Below, piece by piece: positions 1 through 8,712 of a stretch of DNA of 64,000 bases (the first letter of the stretch is position 1; each line of letters begins with the position of its first letter). Made by a program: the position numbers and the translations under genes. Origin of the DNA: Allomuricauda sp. (lineage in GTDB: Bacteria > Bacteroidota > Bacteroidia > Flavobacteriales > Flavobacteriaceae); contig RHLF01000001.1 of the NCBI GenBank assembly GCA_003712125.1, forward strand, positions 558,001 through 622,000, in the 5' to 3' direction. The notes beneath the pieces are model-generated. The model was not told the origin of the DNA. It saw only the letters and a list, made by a program, of their open reading frames with translations, and did not search any database.

Positions 1-428
1 TCATATAAATCCGTATCTAAAATTGTTCCCGTATGGGTAGCCAAATGACGAACCAAAATCGGTTTTTCAGGGTGGTAGGGATTTATGACCTTAAAATCAA
101 GATGTTTGTTTATTGGGTCATCCAATTTTAGTTTCCCCATTTCTTGGGCCTTCATCAAGGCGATTCCTATCAGAGTTTTGGATACCGAACCAATGTTTTG
201 AACGGTCTGTTCGGAGTATGGAATTTTGTTTTGCACATCGGCATATCCATACCCTTTCGAAAACAAAATACTGTCCTTTGATACCACCGCGACACCAAAT
301 CCTTTTAACAGACCAATTTCACCAATGGCTTCGAGTTTATTATCCAACTCAGAAAATGTCTGACCTTGCGCATTTAGGCCGACAATTGAAAAAACTATGG
401 AAATTAAAGCAAGTTTTCTAAAGAACAT
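1..428 (-). CDS. Serine hydrolase of the beta-lactamase (class C) family, C-terminus outside the window
   Basis: The visible N-terminal 142 codons start with a signal peptide (MFFRKLALISIVFSIVGLNAQ) and continue into a beta-lactamase/esterase-type domain. The nucleophile motif SxxK is seen as SVSK within NIGSVSKTLIG, followed by the typical lead-in LVRHLATHTG. The family (Pfam Beta-lactamase) covers esterases, D-aminopeptidases and penicillin-binding-like enzymes in the periplasm, so the substrate cannot be told. The gene is cut by the window edge. It is divergent from the GH26 gene across a 192-base gap. Confidence 0.85.
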   Translation of the reverse strand, partial: MFFRKLALISIVFSIVGLNAQGQTFSELDNKLEAIGEIGLLKGFGVAVVSKDSILFSKGYGYADVQNKIPYSEQTVQNIGSVSKTLIGIALMKAQEMGKLKLDDPINKHLDFKVINPYHPEKPILVRHLATHTGTILDTDLY

Positions 429-572
429 CACGTCATGTTTTTGGGTTGGGCTGTTATGTCATAATAGACATTAAAGTCTCTTTTTTGTTACAATATGTGA
501 AGAACGGAAAAATACTCCAATAGACTTCTCCATATATTATTGGATAATCCGCAAATTCAAAAATGGTATCTT

Positions 573-580
573 TAATCTTG
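573..580 (+). promoter_or_regulatory. Candidate -7 element for the GH26 gene
   Basis: TAATCTTG matches the Bacteroidota -7 consensus TAnnTTTG at all but one position and lies 41 bases ahead of the TTG start at 621. Otherwise the divergent gap 429-620 holds no hairpin or repeat that I can see. Confidence 0.35.
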
Positions 581-620
581 TTCGAAACACAACTCAACCA
601 AAAAGAACCCTACCATTATA

Positions 621-1751
621 TTGAGACCCTCTTTAAAAACCTATTCGTTTTATCTTACATGTATTTTGCTGATGGGTTCCTGTAAATCTTTACAACGTAC
701 ACGCAGCACAGATACCATGACTTCATTCAAAAGAAACATAAGCTCCGAAGCGCAAGAGCTTCATAACAAGCTCAGGGCAATGACCGAGAAGGGTTATGCC
801 TTTGGGCATCAAGATGCCACCGTCTACGGTATCGGATGGAAAAACGATGGATCACTTTTTAAAAGTGATATACACGAAATAACGGGTCAACATCCTGCAG
901 TACATGGTTTTGATATTGGTCATTTAGAGCTCGAATGGATGCATAATTTGGATACGGTTTCCTTTGATTTGATGCGCAGTCAAATAAAAAAAGTGCACGA
1001 ACAGGGAGGTATTGTCACCATCAGTTGGCATGCAAGTAACCCAATCAATGGTAAAGACTCATGGAACAGAAGAGGCAAACCGGTTCGGCATGTACTTTCC
1101 AATGGGCGCTTGCACCATACCTATAGAGCATGGTTGGCCAATGTCGCGACCTTTTTCAACAGTATTCGTGATGATGAAAACAACCCCATACCCATAATTT
1201 TTCGCCCATTTCATGAAATGAACAAACCTTGGTTTTGGTGGGGAAAGGGAAAATGTTCTGAAGCGGAATACAAAGAACTCTGGAGAGAACTGGTGATGCT
1301 GCTGACCAATGAATTTAAGGCTGATCATCTTTTGTTTGCGTATTCCCCTGATTTTTTCGAAACCAAAGAAGAATATTTACAATACTATCCTGGTGATGAT
1401 GTTGTGGATATCCTTGGGATGGACCTATATCAACACTGGACTTCAAATTCCTTTTCGAAAAACCTGGGCAATGAGCTCGAAATAGTCACCCAATTGGGAA
1501 AGGAAAAGGAGAAACTCTACGCCTTGACGGAATCTGGCCACAATAAGGTACGTGTTCCGGATTGGTGGACGAATGTTATTGATAGACAATTGGCCGGTTC
1601 AGGCATTAGTTGGGCCCTTTTCTGGCGAAACGCGAGAACCAACCACCATTTTGTTTCGTACCCCGGGCAAGAAAGTGCAACTGACCTGCATGCGCTAAGT
1701 AAAAGGGCTCATGTTCTTTTTCTTGAAGATATTTCAGCTGCCCTTCATTAG
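621..1751 (+). CDS. Glycoside hydrolase family 26 lipoprotein (beta-mannanase-like)
   Basis: A 376-residue protein with a lipoprotein signal (lipobox LMGSC, Cys21), so probably anchored in the outer membrane or periplasm. The GH26 acid/base motif is clear: FRPFHEMN with Glu199, followed by the aromatic stretch PWFWWG. The probable nucleophile is Glu304 in ALTESG. GH26 enzymes mainly cut beta-1,4-mannan, with some lichenases and xylanases in the family, so mannanase is the best guess but is not proven. The start codon is TTG: no in-frame ATG precedes the lipobox and the signal peptide requires this start. No SusC/SusD pair sits beside it, so it is not in a classical polysaccharide locus. Confidence 0.88.
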   Translation: MRPSLKTYSFYLTCILLMGSCKSLQRTRSTDTMTSFKRNISSEAQELHNKLRAMTEKGYAFGHQDATVYGIGWKNDGSLFKSDIHEITGQHPAVHGFDIGHLELEWMHNLDTVSFDLMRSQIKKVHEQGGIVTISWHASNPINGKDSWNRRGKPVRHVLSNGRLHHTYRAWLANVATFFNSIRDDENNPIPIIFRPFHEMNKPWFWWGKGKCSEAEYKELWRELVMLLTNEFKADHLLFAYSPDFFETKEEYLQYYPGDDVVDILGMDLYQHWTSNSFSKNLGNELEIVTQLGKEKEKLYALTESGHNKVRVPDWWTNVIDRQLAGSGISWALFWRNARTNHHFVSYPGQESATDLHALSKRAHVLFLEDISAALH

Positions 1752-1769
1752 CCTTAAAAAGAGCTCAAG

Positions 1770-2381
1770 TTAAGGCTTCGCATAGGGGTAACGCCCTAAT
1801 TTCGCGATACTATAATATGAATCGAGCCCACCAATTGTGACGCTATCCAAATCCTCCAACCGTACATCCCCGTCTTCATCAAGGCAATTATCGGGAAGGA
1901 ACAAATGCCTCACCTTACCGATGACCAATCGGGTATCATTGCATTTCACATAGTGTTCTTCCTCAAACTGCAACCCTATTTTGATATGACTTTCGGCTAC
2001 AAAGGGCGCGTTAAAGTCTTGATGGTACCATTCGGTTAGGCCTACTGATGCAAACTCTGAGACCCCCCTTTCATATTTGGCCGAGGTCTGGTGCGCCTGC
2101 TTATGAATTTGGGCAGAAATTTGGTTTATGGTGTACCACCCGGTTTCCTTTATGTTCTCATAGGTATGGCGCTCAACAGTGGTAGGTCTTAGTATAAAAC
2201 CCAAATAAGGGGGATTGGCTCCAATATGTACCACAGAATTAAAAATGGCCAAATTGGGCTGTCCGTTTTTTGATTTGGTCCCAATTAGATTGGCAGGCTT
2301 AAGACCTGATATTTTATTGAGCAATCTACCTCGATATCTACTCGGCAACTGCATCAAATCATCATAGGAAAAAGTTGGCAT
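1770..2381 (-). CDS. Flavin reductase-like domain protein (FMN-binding split barrel)
   Basis: A 203-residue cytoplasmic protein whose N-terminal half carries the split-barrel pattern typical of the flavin reductase-like family (NLIGTKSKNGQPNLAIFNS, then GANPPYLGFILRP, then HTYENI). Such proteins bind FMN and act as flavin reductases or as uncharacterised flavoproteins. This subgroup (about 200 residues, DHxEEHYVKCNDTRLVIGKV-like C-terminal half) is common in flavobacteria, but its substrate is unknown. It is a single gene, convergent with the GH26 gene with 18 bases between them. Confidence 0.8.
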   Translation of the reverse strand: MPTFSYDDLMQLPSRYRGRLLNKISGLKPANLIGTKSKNGQPNLAIFNSVVHIGANPPYLGFILRPTTVERHTYENIKETGWYTINQISAQIHKQAHQTSAKYERGVSEFASVGLTEWYHQDFNAPFVAESHIKIGLQFEEEHYVKCNDTRLVIGKVRHLFLPDNCLDEDGDVRLEDLDSVTIGGLDSYYSIAKLGRYPYAKP

Positions 2382-2417
2382 GAATCGTTTTCACACAAAG
2401 GTATTGAGAATAGCACA

Positions 2418-2442
2418 TAAAAAAGGCCCTCAAATGAGGGCC
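2418..2442 (-). terminator. Rho-independent terminator
   Basis: An 8-bp perfect stem GGCCCTCA/TGAGGGCC with a two-base loop. On the minus strand it is followed by a run of six Ts. It ends the transcript of the small secreted protein at 2467-2703. Confidence 0.85.
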
Positions 2443-2466
2443 CTTGGGAAAACATTGTATCAGGGA

Positions 2467-2703
2467 TTAAGCCATCTTGGCTTTGTTGGCTTTGGTAACA
2501 AACTTTAGAGCTTTCTTTACTCGTGAATTTTTGAATTTGTACAATCTAGCAACTTCGGTCTTGTTTAAATCAGACTTCTCTATTGTAATGTTTAATTCCA
2601 CACCGTAAGACAAGGTTTCAACTTTTACTTCTCCTTTAGAAGTATTGGCCATAGCAGCTGTTGTGATAAAGATGAAAAAAACGAAGGTTAAAATTGCTTT
2701 CAT
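2467..2703 (-). CDS. Small secreted protein of unknown function
   Basis: A 78-residue protein with an N-terminal signal peptide (MKAILTFVFFIFITTAAMAN, cleavage after AMA/N likely). The mature part is about 58 residues, lysine-rich and basic (KKALKFVTKANKAKMA), with no Cys and no family that I recognise. It has its own terminator immediately downstream, which supports a real, separately transcribed gene. Similar short exported lysine-rich proteins occur in flavobacteria, but I cannot assign a role. Confidence 0.7.
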   Translation of the reverse strand: MKAILTFVFFIFITTAAMANTSKGEVKVETLSYGVELNITIEKSDLNKTEVARLYKFKNSRVKKALKFVTKANKAKMA

Positions 2704-2907
2704 GATTTGGGTAATTATTACGAAGTAAAATTACCCATGGGGTGCACCTAGAAGCGACTTTCGTCGTTTATCCCGATAAAAAAATCGCTGAAAAACAAGA
2801 AGTTAGATAAAGGGTATTTTATCCTCGACGAACGTATTTGAGGTAAAAACCAGCTTACCGATTTCAGGTGCATTTCATCGAGATATCACCATACCGTGTT
2901 TATAAAA

Positions 2908-4059
2908 TTATTCGAAAGCCTTGGTAACCAAACGCATAAACTCGCCTACTTTTTGAGGTTCCAACCAGCGCGTCACCACAACCAATCCTTTTTCTTGATC
3001 TACAATAATAAAATTACCGCCGAACCCTGCGGCGTAAAACACATGCTCAGGTACACCTTCCCAATGGCGCGAGCCTTCTTTCTTGTTCAGCCACCACATA
3101 AAGCCATAATTGACATTTGGCTTTGATGGGCTAAGCGCCATATTGATCCAGTCATCACTTAACAATTGTTCGCCATCCCATGTACCCTTGTTTAAAAACA
3201 ACAGTCCGAACCGCGCCATATCTTCGGCAGAGATGAATATACCAGCCCCTGAATGCCCGCCTCCAGTAACGGATTGCATTTTTAGACCATCAATGGTTGT
3301 CCAGGCATGATCATACCCGTACCAACGCCATGTGGTCGAAGCCCCAATTTTATCCATCAAGTTTTCCTTTAACACCAAGGGCAGGGGTTTTCGCCATACT
3401 TGGGTTAACGAATAGGCCAAAACATTCACCCGAACATCGTTGTATTCCATTTTGGTGCCGGGCTCGTGCAATTCCCTGAATTTCCAGTCATCAAGACCTC
3501 CTTCACGTGGAGGTCGGTCGGCCCAGTCCTTAATGCCCCAAAGCTCACCGGACCAATCCGAGTTTTGCTGCAGCAGATGTGCCCAGGTAATTTTTGCGTT
3601 ATGTGCTCCTCTAAAGGTACCGTCCCATACATATTGCGCTACCTGATCATTAACGTCACGAATCAATTTGGCATCAATCGCCAGTCCGGCAACGGTCGAC
3701 AAAAAACTTTTGGTCACACTAAAGGTCATATCCACCCGTTGCGTATCGCCCCATGAAGTAACCAGTTTTCCGTCTTTCAAAATCATTCCCGCGGGTCCAC
3801 CGCGTTTTTTGGTCGGGCCAAGAATCTCATGAAAGGGCTCCCGTTCAAAACCCTTTAAAATGGCCTGCCGTAAGTCTTTGCTGCCACTGTATTCGTTCGC
3901 CATGGCAAAATTAACCGCCTCTGTTAAAGAGGTATTCTCAACTTTGGCCGTTACGGTTGCCCAGGTGGCATTCCTTTCAGGAAAATAGAGTTGCTGCGCA
4001 ACGCCCATATGGTGCGCATTGAGAAATAAAACAATTGCGAATAGGTACAGATTTTTCAT
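2908..4059 (-). CDS. Serine hydrolase, beta-lactamase/class C family, secreted
   Basis: About 383 residues. I choose the ATG at 4059 because it opens a good signal peptide (MKNLYLFAIVLFLNAHHMGVAQQ); an in-frame ATG 30 bases further upstream would put charged residues before it. The nucleophile motif is SVTK in MTFSVTKSFLSTVAG. A Tyr-Asn pair (KMEYNDVRVN) could be the second catalytic motif, and HSGAGIFIS resembles the third. Family members are periplasmic esterases or amidases such as 6-aminohexanoate-dimer hydrolase-like proteins. The substrate is unknown. It is unrelated by context to the cut-off serine hydrolase at the left edge. Confidence 0.85.
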   Translation of the reverse strand: MKNLYLFAIVLFLNAHHMGVAQQLYFPERNATWATVTAKVENTSLTEAVNFAMANEYSGSKDLRQAILKGFEREPFHEILGPTKKRGGPAGMILKDGKLVTSWGDTQRVDMTFSVTKSFLSTVAGLAIDAKLIRDVNDQVAQYVWDGTFRGAHNAKITWAHLLQQNSDWSGELWGIKDWADRPPREGGLDDWKFRELHEPGTKMEYNDVRVNVLAYSLTQVWRKPLPLVLKENLMDKIGASTTWRWYGYDHAWTTIDGLKMQSVTGGGHSGAGIFISAEDMARFGLLFLNKGTWDGEQLLSDDWINMALSPSKPNVNYGFMWWLNKKEGSRHWEGVPEHVFYAAGFGGNFIIVDQEKGLVVVTRWLEPQKVGEFMRLVTKAFE

Positions 4060-4101
4060 GAGAATGATTTCTTTCCCAGAAAAATACAAAGAACTTTGTT
4101 G

Positions 4102-4761
4102 TTAAAGGGTCTTAAGGTCTTTTATGGTCTTGAAGGCAACATCTACCTGGTCATCATTCACCAAAATGGTAAACTCATTGGTGGTCGAAATCACCTCGTA
4201 CAGCACGATGCCTTCCCAAGCTAGGCGCTGAAAAATGAAATAGTAAATCCCCGGGACCGACACATTTTCTGAAGGTAATTTCACGGTCACTGAAGAGAGA
4301 TTCTTAGCCTTTTGGGTACATCTTTCATTTTTGAAGAGCGCTTCGACAGTTTGGTCGAGGCTATTGCTGATTACAATGTTGATTTCATTCACCCCGCGAG
4401 AAGAGGTATAAAAAATGTCCTGATTCTTATTGACCTCTTCAAGTAACCGGGCTTGCCTGGCCAAAATCGTTTCTGATGAGAAAAAGGTATAATCGGTCAA
4501 GTTCGAACGCACCGTTATTTCGCCAATATTCTTGAGTACTTTCACGATTTTATGGGTGGCCCTGAATTCAAGATCATCCGACAACCGTTTTAGTGCCATT
4601 ACGATGGCCCCATTTCGGATGTCTTTACCAAGTTCTTCCTCAATTTCAGGTTTGATAATTCGGGATAGCGAAGTCAAATTAATGATTCCCTGAGCCAAGG
4701 CACTTTGTAGAAAGGGCTTTTTCTTAATGTACTGTTCTACAACCGCAGAAATGGTTTTCAT
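4102..4761 (-). CDS. Conserved protein with ACT-like C-terminal domain
   Basis: A 219-residue soluble protein. The N-terminal half (about residues 1-95) is helical and DNA-binding-like in composition (IINLTSLSRIIKPEIEEEL, IVMALKRLSDDLE). The C-terminal half shows two ACT-like repeats (NEINIVISNSLDQTVEALF and then PGIYYFIFQRLAWEGIVLYEVISTTNEFTILV), a pattern known from the regulatory half of aspartokinases. No kinase domain is present. It may be a small-molecule-sensing regulator, but that is inference. It lies 51 bases downstream of yraN on the same strand and is probably co-transcribed with it. Confidence 0.65.
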   Translation of the reverse strand: MKTISAVVEQYIKKKPFLQSALAQGIINLTSLSRIIKPEIEEELGKDIRNGAIVMALKRLSDDLEFRATHKIVKVLKNIGEITVRSNLTDYTFFSSETILARQARLLEEVNKNQDIFYTSSRGVNEINIVISNSLDQTVEALFKNERCTQKAKNLSSVTVKLPSENVSVPGIYYFIFQRLAWEGIVLYEVISTTNEFTILVNDDQVDVAFKTIKDLKTL

Positions 4762-4812
4762 TTCATCGAATTTGCTTCGAAAATAACAATATGTTACAAA
4801 TAAAACAAATAG

Positions 4813-5172
4813 TTAGAAGTTATAGAAGGCATCTTCCAAGTGAACAATTTCAATTTTCTTCTCTTTTTGAACCACCGTGACAATATCAAAGCGTACCTCA
4901 ACCTCTAAATCTTCTTCAATGACATAGTTGTTGGCCGTTTCAATCAAAAGCTTCTTTTTTTTATGATTCACCGTATCAGATATGGATGCAACAAATGCCT
5001 TGTTGCGTGACTTCACTTCAACTATGGCCAAGATTTTTCCTTTTTGGGCAATAATGTCGATTTCACCTTTTAAGAATCTATAGTTCCGCTGTTTGATGAC
5101 ATACCCTTTTTTGGTTAAAAAATCAACGGCGAGCTGCTCTCCTTGCTTTCCAAATTCGTTGTGATTTCCCAT
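4813..5172 (-). CDS. yraN: YraN family (UPF0102) nuclease-like protein
   Basis: A 119-residue protein of the usual family length. The restriction-endonuclease-like core is evident: GEQLAVDFLTKKGYVIKQRN, then GEIDIIA with the acidic residues, then IVEVKSR with the Glu-x-Lys pair. Some homologues show nuclease activity, but the cellular role is unsettled. It is the first gene of a likely two-gene unit with the ACT-like gene. Confidence 0.9.
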   Translation of the reverse strand: MGNHNEFGKQGEQLAVDFLTKKGYVIKQRNYRFLKGEIDIIAQKGKILAIVEVKSRNKAFVASISDTVNHKKKKLLIETANNYVIEEDLEVEVRFDIVTVVQKEKKIEIVHLEDAFYNF

Positions 5173-5220
5173 CTGATTTGAAAAATATTAAAAAATGAGT
5201 GCAGTTCATCGAAAAAATCG

Positions 5221-5266
5221 GCAGTTTACCGTCAAAACTGCGTTAAGCTATTACATTTACAACGCA
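5221..5266. other. Two overlapping short inverted repeats in the gap before the DUF1800 gene
   Basis: GCAGTTT (5221-5227) can pair with AAACTGC (5235-5241), while TGCGTT (5239-5244) can pair with AACGCA (5261-5266). The two stems share the bases TGC, so they could not form together. No T-run follows. This could be chance in a 169-base AT-rich gap. Confidence 0.25.
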
Positions 5267-5341
5267 ATAAAACCGTGACCACCTTTTTAAAACACATAGT
5301 TAACCCCAAAGACTATATGTTTAATAACGCCAAATTTTGCT

Positions 5342-6844
5342 ATGGAATACTTCGTTAACTGCAATACTGCAACCTTAGCGCCGTATACCACGCCCTTAGA
5401 TCAGATTAGGGTTCAACACCTATTTCGAAGGCTTGGTTTCAGCGCCTCAATTCAAACCGTTAATGCAGCTGTTGGCCAATCGGCCGATGCCCTAGTAGAT
5501 CAATTGATCAACGAAGCTGTCAATATGGCTCCCATCGCGCCCCCTTTATGGGCCGACTGGACCAATGCCAATTACCCTGCCGATGATGATGCCGCCCGAG
5601 CGCTGCGCAGAGAGCAGCTTGGTGAGTTTAGGGCAGCCTACGGTAATGCTTTGTTGAACAACAACCTAAGAGATCGTCTCAGCTTTTTTTGGAGCAATCA
5701 TTTTGTCACTGAACTTGATGTATATGATTGTAATTCCTTCCTTTATTATTATATCAATTGTCTGCAGCGGAATGCCATTGGCAACTTTAAGACCTTTGTC
5801 AGTGAGATCGGCTTGACCAGTGCGATGTTATATTACTTGGATGGTGCCTATAACAATGGCAACAATCCGAATGAAAACTACGCACGCGAGCTTTATGAGC
5901 TTTTTAGTTTAGGAGAGGGCAACGGGTATACAGAGGAAGATATCATAGAAACCGCCAGAGCATTGACCGGTTATGTTGAACGAGGTGAGATAGGCTGTAC
6001 CCAGGTTACTTTTAGGGCCGATCGCCATGATACCGATGCAAAGACCATTTTGGGTCAAACCGGAAACTGGGGTTACGACGATACCATTGACATTCTTTTT
6101 GATCAGCGACCCAATGAGATTGCAGGCTTTATTTGCACAAAACTATATGAGTTCTTTGTGCATCCCGATTCAGATGCTGCGGAAGCACAACCGATTATTG
6201 ATGGTCTTTCTGCAACCTTTATAGCCAATAATTTTGAGTTGGCCCCTGTGCTATCACAGCTTTTCAAAAGCCAGCACTTTTTTGATGAAACCGCCATCGG
6301 AGTCATTATCAAAAGTCCTTTTGACCTGTACCTCAACTTTATCAAGGAAAGTAATTTTGCCTATGATGACGGTATCGTTATCAATGCTGTTGATGCCTGT
6401 AGATTGATCGGACAAACGATGTTCGACCCGATTGATGTTGCCGGTTGGCAGCGCGACCGTATGTGGATCAATACAAACTTTATTATTGGTAGATGGTTGA
6501 CCATGGAAGTATTCTTGGAACAATTCTATCAAGCCAATCCGGAACAATTCAGAACATTGGCCATGGATGCTGTTGGCCCCGGAGATAGCAATACAAGTAA
6601 CCCCGAAACAGTTGTAAGGGCCTTGGTTGATAAATTCACCCCTAAGGGTTTGCTTACCGAGCAAGATTTTGAAAACGCGATGGACGCCTTCAAAATTGAT
6701 GATGTACCTGAAAACTACTATTCCCCAGACTACGTTGATGGCGGATTAAGCCTTTGGATGTTGGCAGTGAGTATGGAAACACCGCTTCAAGTCTATACCT
6801 TATTGCGTCACTTATCAAGAGAACCTGAATTTCAACTAAAATAA
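5342..6844 (+). CDS. DUF1800 domain-containing protein
   Basis: A 500-residue protein showing the DUF1800 pattern: HLFRRLGF near residue 30, LRDRLSFFWSNHF, NENYARELYELFSLGEGNGYTEEDI and the ALTGY motif. The family is widespread next to DUF1501 genes; the pair is often exported, but its biochemical role is unknown. No signal peptide is evident at the chosen start (MEYFVNCN), unlike its partner, so either it travels with the partner or export is cryptic. The next gene begins 10 bases downstream, so the two form an operon. Confidence 0.88.
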   Translation: MEYFVNCNTATLAPYTTPLDQIRVQHLFRRLGFSASIQTVNAAVGQSADALVDQLINEAVNMAPIAPPLWADWTNANYPADDDAARALRREQLGEFRAAYGNALLNNNLRDRLSFFWSNHFVTELDVYDCNSFLYYYINCLQRNAIGNFKTFVSEIGLTSAMLYYLDGAYNNGNNPNENYARELYELFSLGEGNGYTEEDIIETARALTGYVERGEIGCTQVTFRADRHDTDAKTILGQTGNWGYDDTIDILFDQRPNEIAGFICTKLYEFFVHPDSDAAEAQPIIDGLSATFIANNFELAPVLSQLFKSQHFFDETAIGVIIKSPFDLYLNFIKESNFAYDDGIVINAVDACRLIGQTMFDPIDVAGWQRDRMWINTNFIIGRWLTMEVFLEQFYQANPEQFRTLAMDAVGPGDSNTSNPETVVRALVDKFTPKGLLTEQDFENAMDAFKIDDVPENYYSPDYVDGGLSLWMLAVSMETPLQVYTLLRHLSREPEFQLK

Positions 6845-6854
6845 TCCTACTGCT

Positions 6855-8570
6855 ATGTGCGATACACACCACGATCACAATATTGAACCCCACAAAGGCC
6901 TTGAACACGATGGGCATGATATAGAACATAAAAACTGGAGCCGTAGGTCATTTGTTCAGGCACTAGGTATTTTCGGTTCAGGCTCAATGATGTTGGGCCA
7001 CAACATGCTTTCCGCTTCGGCACCCTCTCCGCTTACTGCGGCCATTGCCGATGCAGAAACGGACAACATATTGATCTTAATACGATTAAATGGAGGTAAT
7101 GATGGCTTGAGTACCGTCATCCCCATCCAACAATACGATACCTACGCAAATGCTAGGCCCAATATCTACATCCCTGAAAGTAAGATTTTGAGGCTAACCG
7201 ATGATTTCGGTGTGCCCACCTATATGAACTCTTTAGAACCCATGTGGGGAGAAGGTCAATTTAAGGCTGTACATGGCGTTGGCTATGAAAACCAAAGCCT
7301 TTCTCACTTTACAGGATCTGACATTTATGCCAATACCGATTTGACCACAACAGGTTTCGATGGTTTGAATACCGGATGGATGGGAAGACATTTTGAAGAC
7401 TGTTTTCCTGATTATTTGATCAATCCACCTGAGGCACCAGCGGCTATTCAAATTGGTAGTATTTCAAATTTGGTGTTCCAGGGCGAAGAAACCAATTACG
7501 CCTTTGTCACCAACAACATTGACCAATTGGAAGAAATCGCCCAAACCGGTTTCTTCTATGACTTAGACAACAGTCTTTTTGACAGTTGTATGTATGGTGA
7601 CCAGTTGCGCTTTTTGCGGGGTGTCGCCAATACCACTTACGAATATGCAGGTAAAATACACCAAGCTTATTTACAAGGTCAAAACCAGGTAGAATACCAA
7701 GACAATGGTTTTGCACGACAGTTGGCCCTATTGGCCCGTCTGATCAAAGGTAATCTAGGCACCAAAGTATACATGATTTCAATGGGTGGTTTTGATACCC
7801 ACGGTAATCAACCCTTGGCCCACGAACGATTAATGTCGAACCTATCCATAGCGGTAAGTAATTTTTATGAAGATCTGGCCTTTACAGAGCAAGACAATCA
7901 GGTGTTGAGCATGACATTCTCTGAATTTGGTCGACGGATCTATGAAAATGGTTCTAACGGTACCGATCATGGAAAGGCTGCACCCACCCTGTTCTTTGGT
8001 TCAGGACTTAATGGTAGTGCCTTTGTAGGGGAACATCCTTCACTCGATGCCCCAAATGGTCGTGGAAACCTTGAATATACCATGGACTTTAGGGACCTCT
8101 ATGCCACCGTATTGGCCGAATGGCTTTGTGTACCCATCAATAAGGTTGAACAGCATTTATTGGACCACCCCTATGCGCCAGTAAATTTAGGATTCAACTG
8201 TAGTGGCATTGATTTTCCAGACATTGCTTACAGTGATGATCCACCAACTTTGCCCGATACACCACCGAGTGATCCCGATGGTATGGACCCAAATCCAGAT
8301 ATCGAAAATGCAGTTACCCATAGACCTTTTTATCCTACTGAAAACAATCCGCACATCTATATTGAAATGCCGTTTGCCGCGCATGTCGACATTCAGTTGT
8401 ACAACATACTCGGCCAGAACGTAGGAACGGTGTTTAATGAGATGATGCTTGAAGGCTCCGCGGAAATCAACATTAGAGAACGCATGCGTGGCAGCCTTGC
8501 AACAGGTAAGTACATCTACAGGATTCAGGTTGCCGACCAGAAAATGAGCAAATCGGTCATGATCATGTAA
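6855..8570 (+). CDS. DUF1501 domain protein with Tat-like signal and type IX sorting domain
   Basis: A 571-residue protein. Residues 1-30 are His/Asp-rich. They precede a twin-arginine-like signal (WSRRSFVQALGIFGSGSMMLG). DUF1501 motifs follow: ILIRLNGGNDGLSTVIP, SLSHFTGSDIY, MGGFDTHGNQ, TFSEFGRR and GTDHGKAAP. After a proline-rich linker (about residues 460-485) the last 80 residues form a T9SS type A sorting domain (QLYNILGQNVG near its start, ATGKYIYRIQ near its end). The family resembles sulfatase/alkaline-phosphatase folds. The predicted location is the cell surface or medium. It is an operon partner of the DUF1800 gene. Confidence 0.88.
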   Translation: MCDTHHDHNIEPHKGLEHDGHDIEHKNWSRRSFVQALGIFGSGSMMLGHNMLSASAPSPLTAAIADAETDNILILIRLNGGNDGLSTVIPIQQYDTYANARPNIYIPESKILRLTDDFGVPTYMNSLEPMWGEGQFKAVHGVGYENQSLSHFTGSDIYANTDLTTTGFDGLNTGWMGRHFEDCFPDYLINPPEAPAAIQIGSISNLVFQGEETNYAFVTNNIDQLEEIAQTGFFYDLDNSLFDSCMYGDQLRFLRGVANTTYEYAGKIHQAYLQGQNQVEYQDNGFARQLALLARLIKGNLGTKVYMISMGGFDTHGNQPLAHERLMSNLSIAVSNFYEDLAFTEQDNQVLSMTFSEFGRRIYENGSNGTDHGKAAPTLFFGSGLNGSAFVGEHPSLDAPNGRGNLEYTMDFRDLYATVLAEWLCVPINKVEQHLLDHPYAPVNLGFNCSGIDFPDIAYSDDPPTLPDTPPSDPDGMDPNPDIENAVTHRPFYPTENNPHIYIEMPFAAHVDIQLYNILGQNVGTVFNEMMLEGSAEINIRERMRGSLATGKYIYRIQVADQKMSKSVMIM

Positions 8571-8593
8571 GCGTTACTTACATTTTCCAGAAT

Positions 8594-8656
8594 CCTCCGA
8601 TCGTGTAATCCCCCACCCCAATTTGGGTTGCATGATTCGGAGGTTTCCTTTTTTAT
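8594..8656 (+). terminator. Probable terminator after the DUF1501 gene
   Basis: An imperfect long hairpin: CCTCCGATCGTG pairs with CATGATTCGGAGG with one bulged base. A smaller inner CCCCAA/TTGGG helix lies in the loop, and a T-rich run starts at 8644. Confidence 0.75.
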
Positions 8657-8687
8657 AAACTAGGCGTTACGCTCTTATCAAAATCAG

Positions 8688-8695
8688 TATTTTTG
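8688..8695 (+). promoter_or_regulatory. -7 promoter element of metG
   Basis: TATTTTTG is a perfect TAnnTTTG and lies 18 bases ahead of the metG ATG, just after the upstream terminator. The leader would be only about 10-13 bases long. Confidence 0.6.
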
Positions 8696-8712
8696 GGCCT
8701 TAATCACAATTT

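Noticed and set aside
8566-8582. TGTAAG-N5-CTTACA inverted repeat resembling the sulfur-island operator
   Set aside because: The arms differ (TGTAAG), the centre is five bases, and it lies at the stop codon of the DUF1501 gene with no matching -7 element 33 bp away. More likely part of the 3' end structure.
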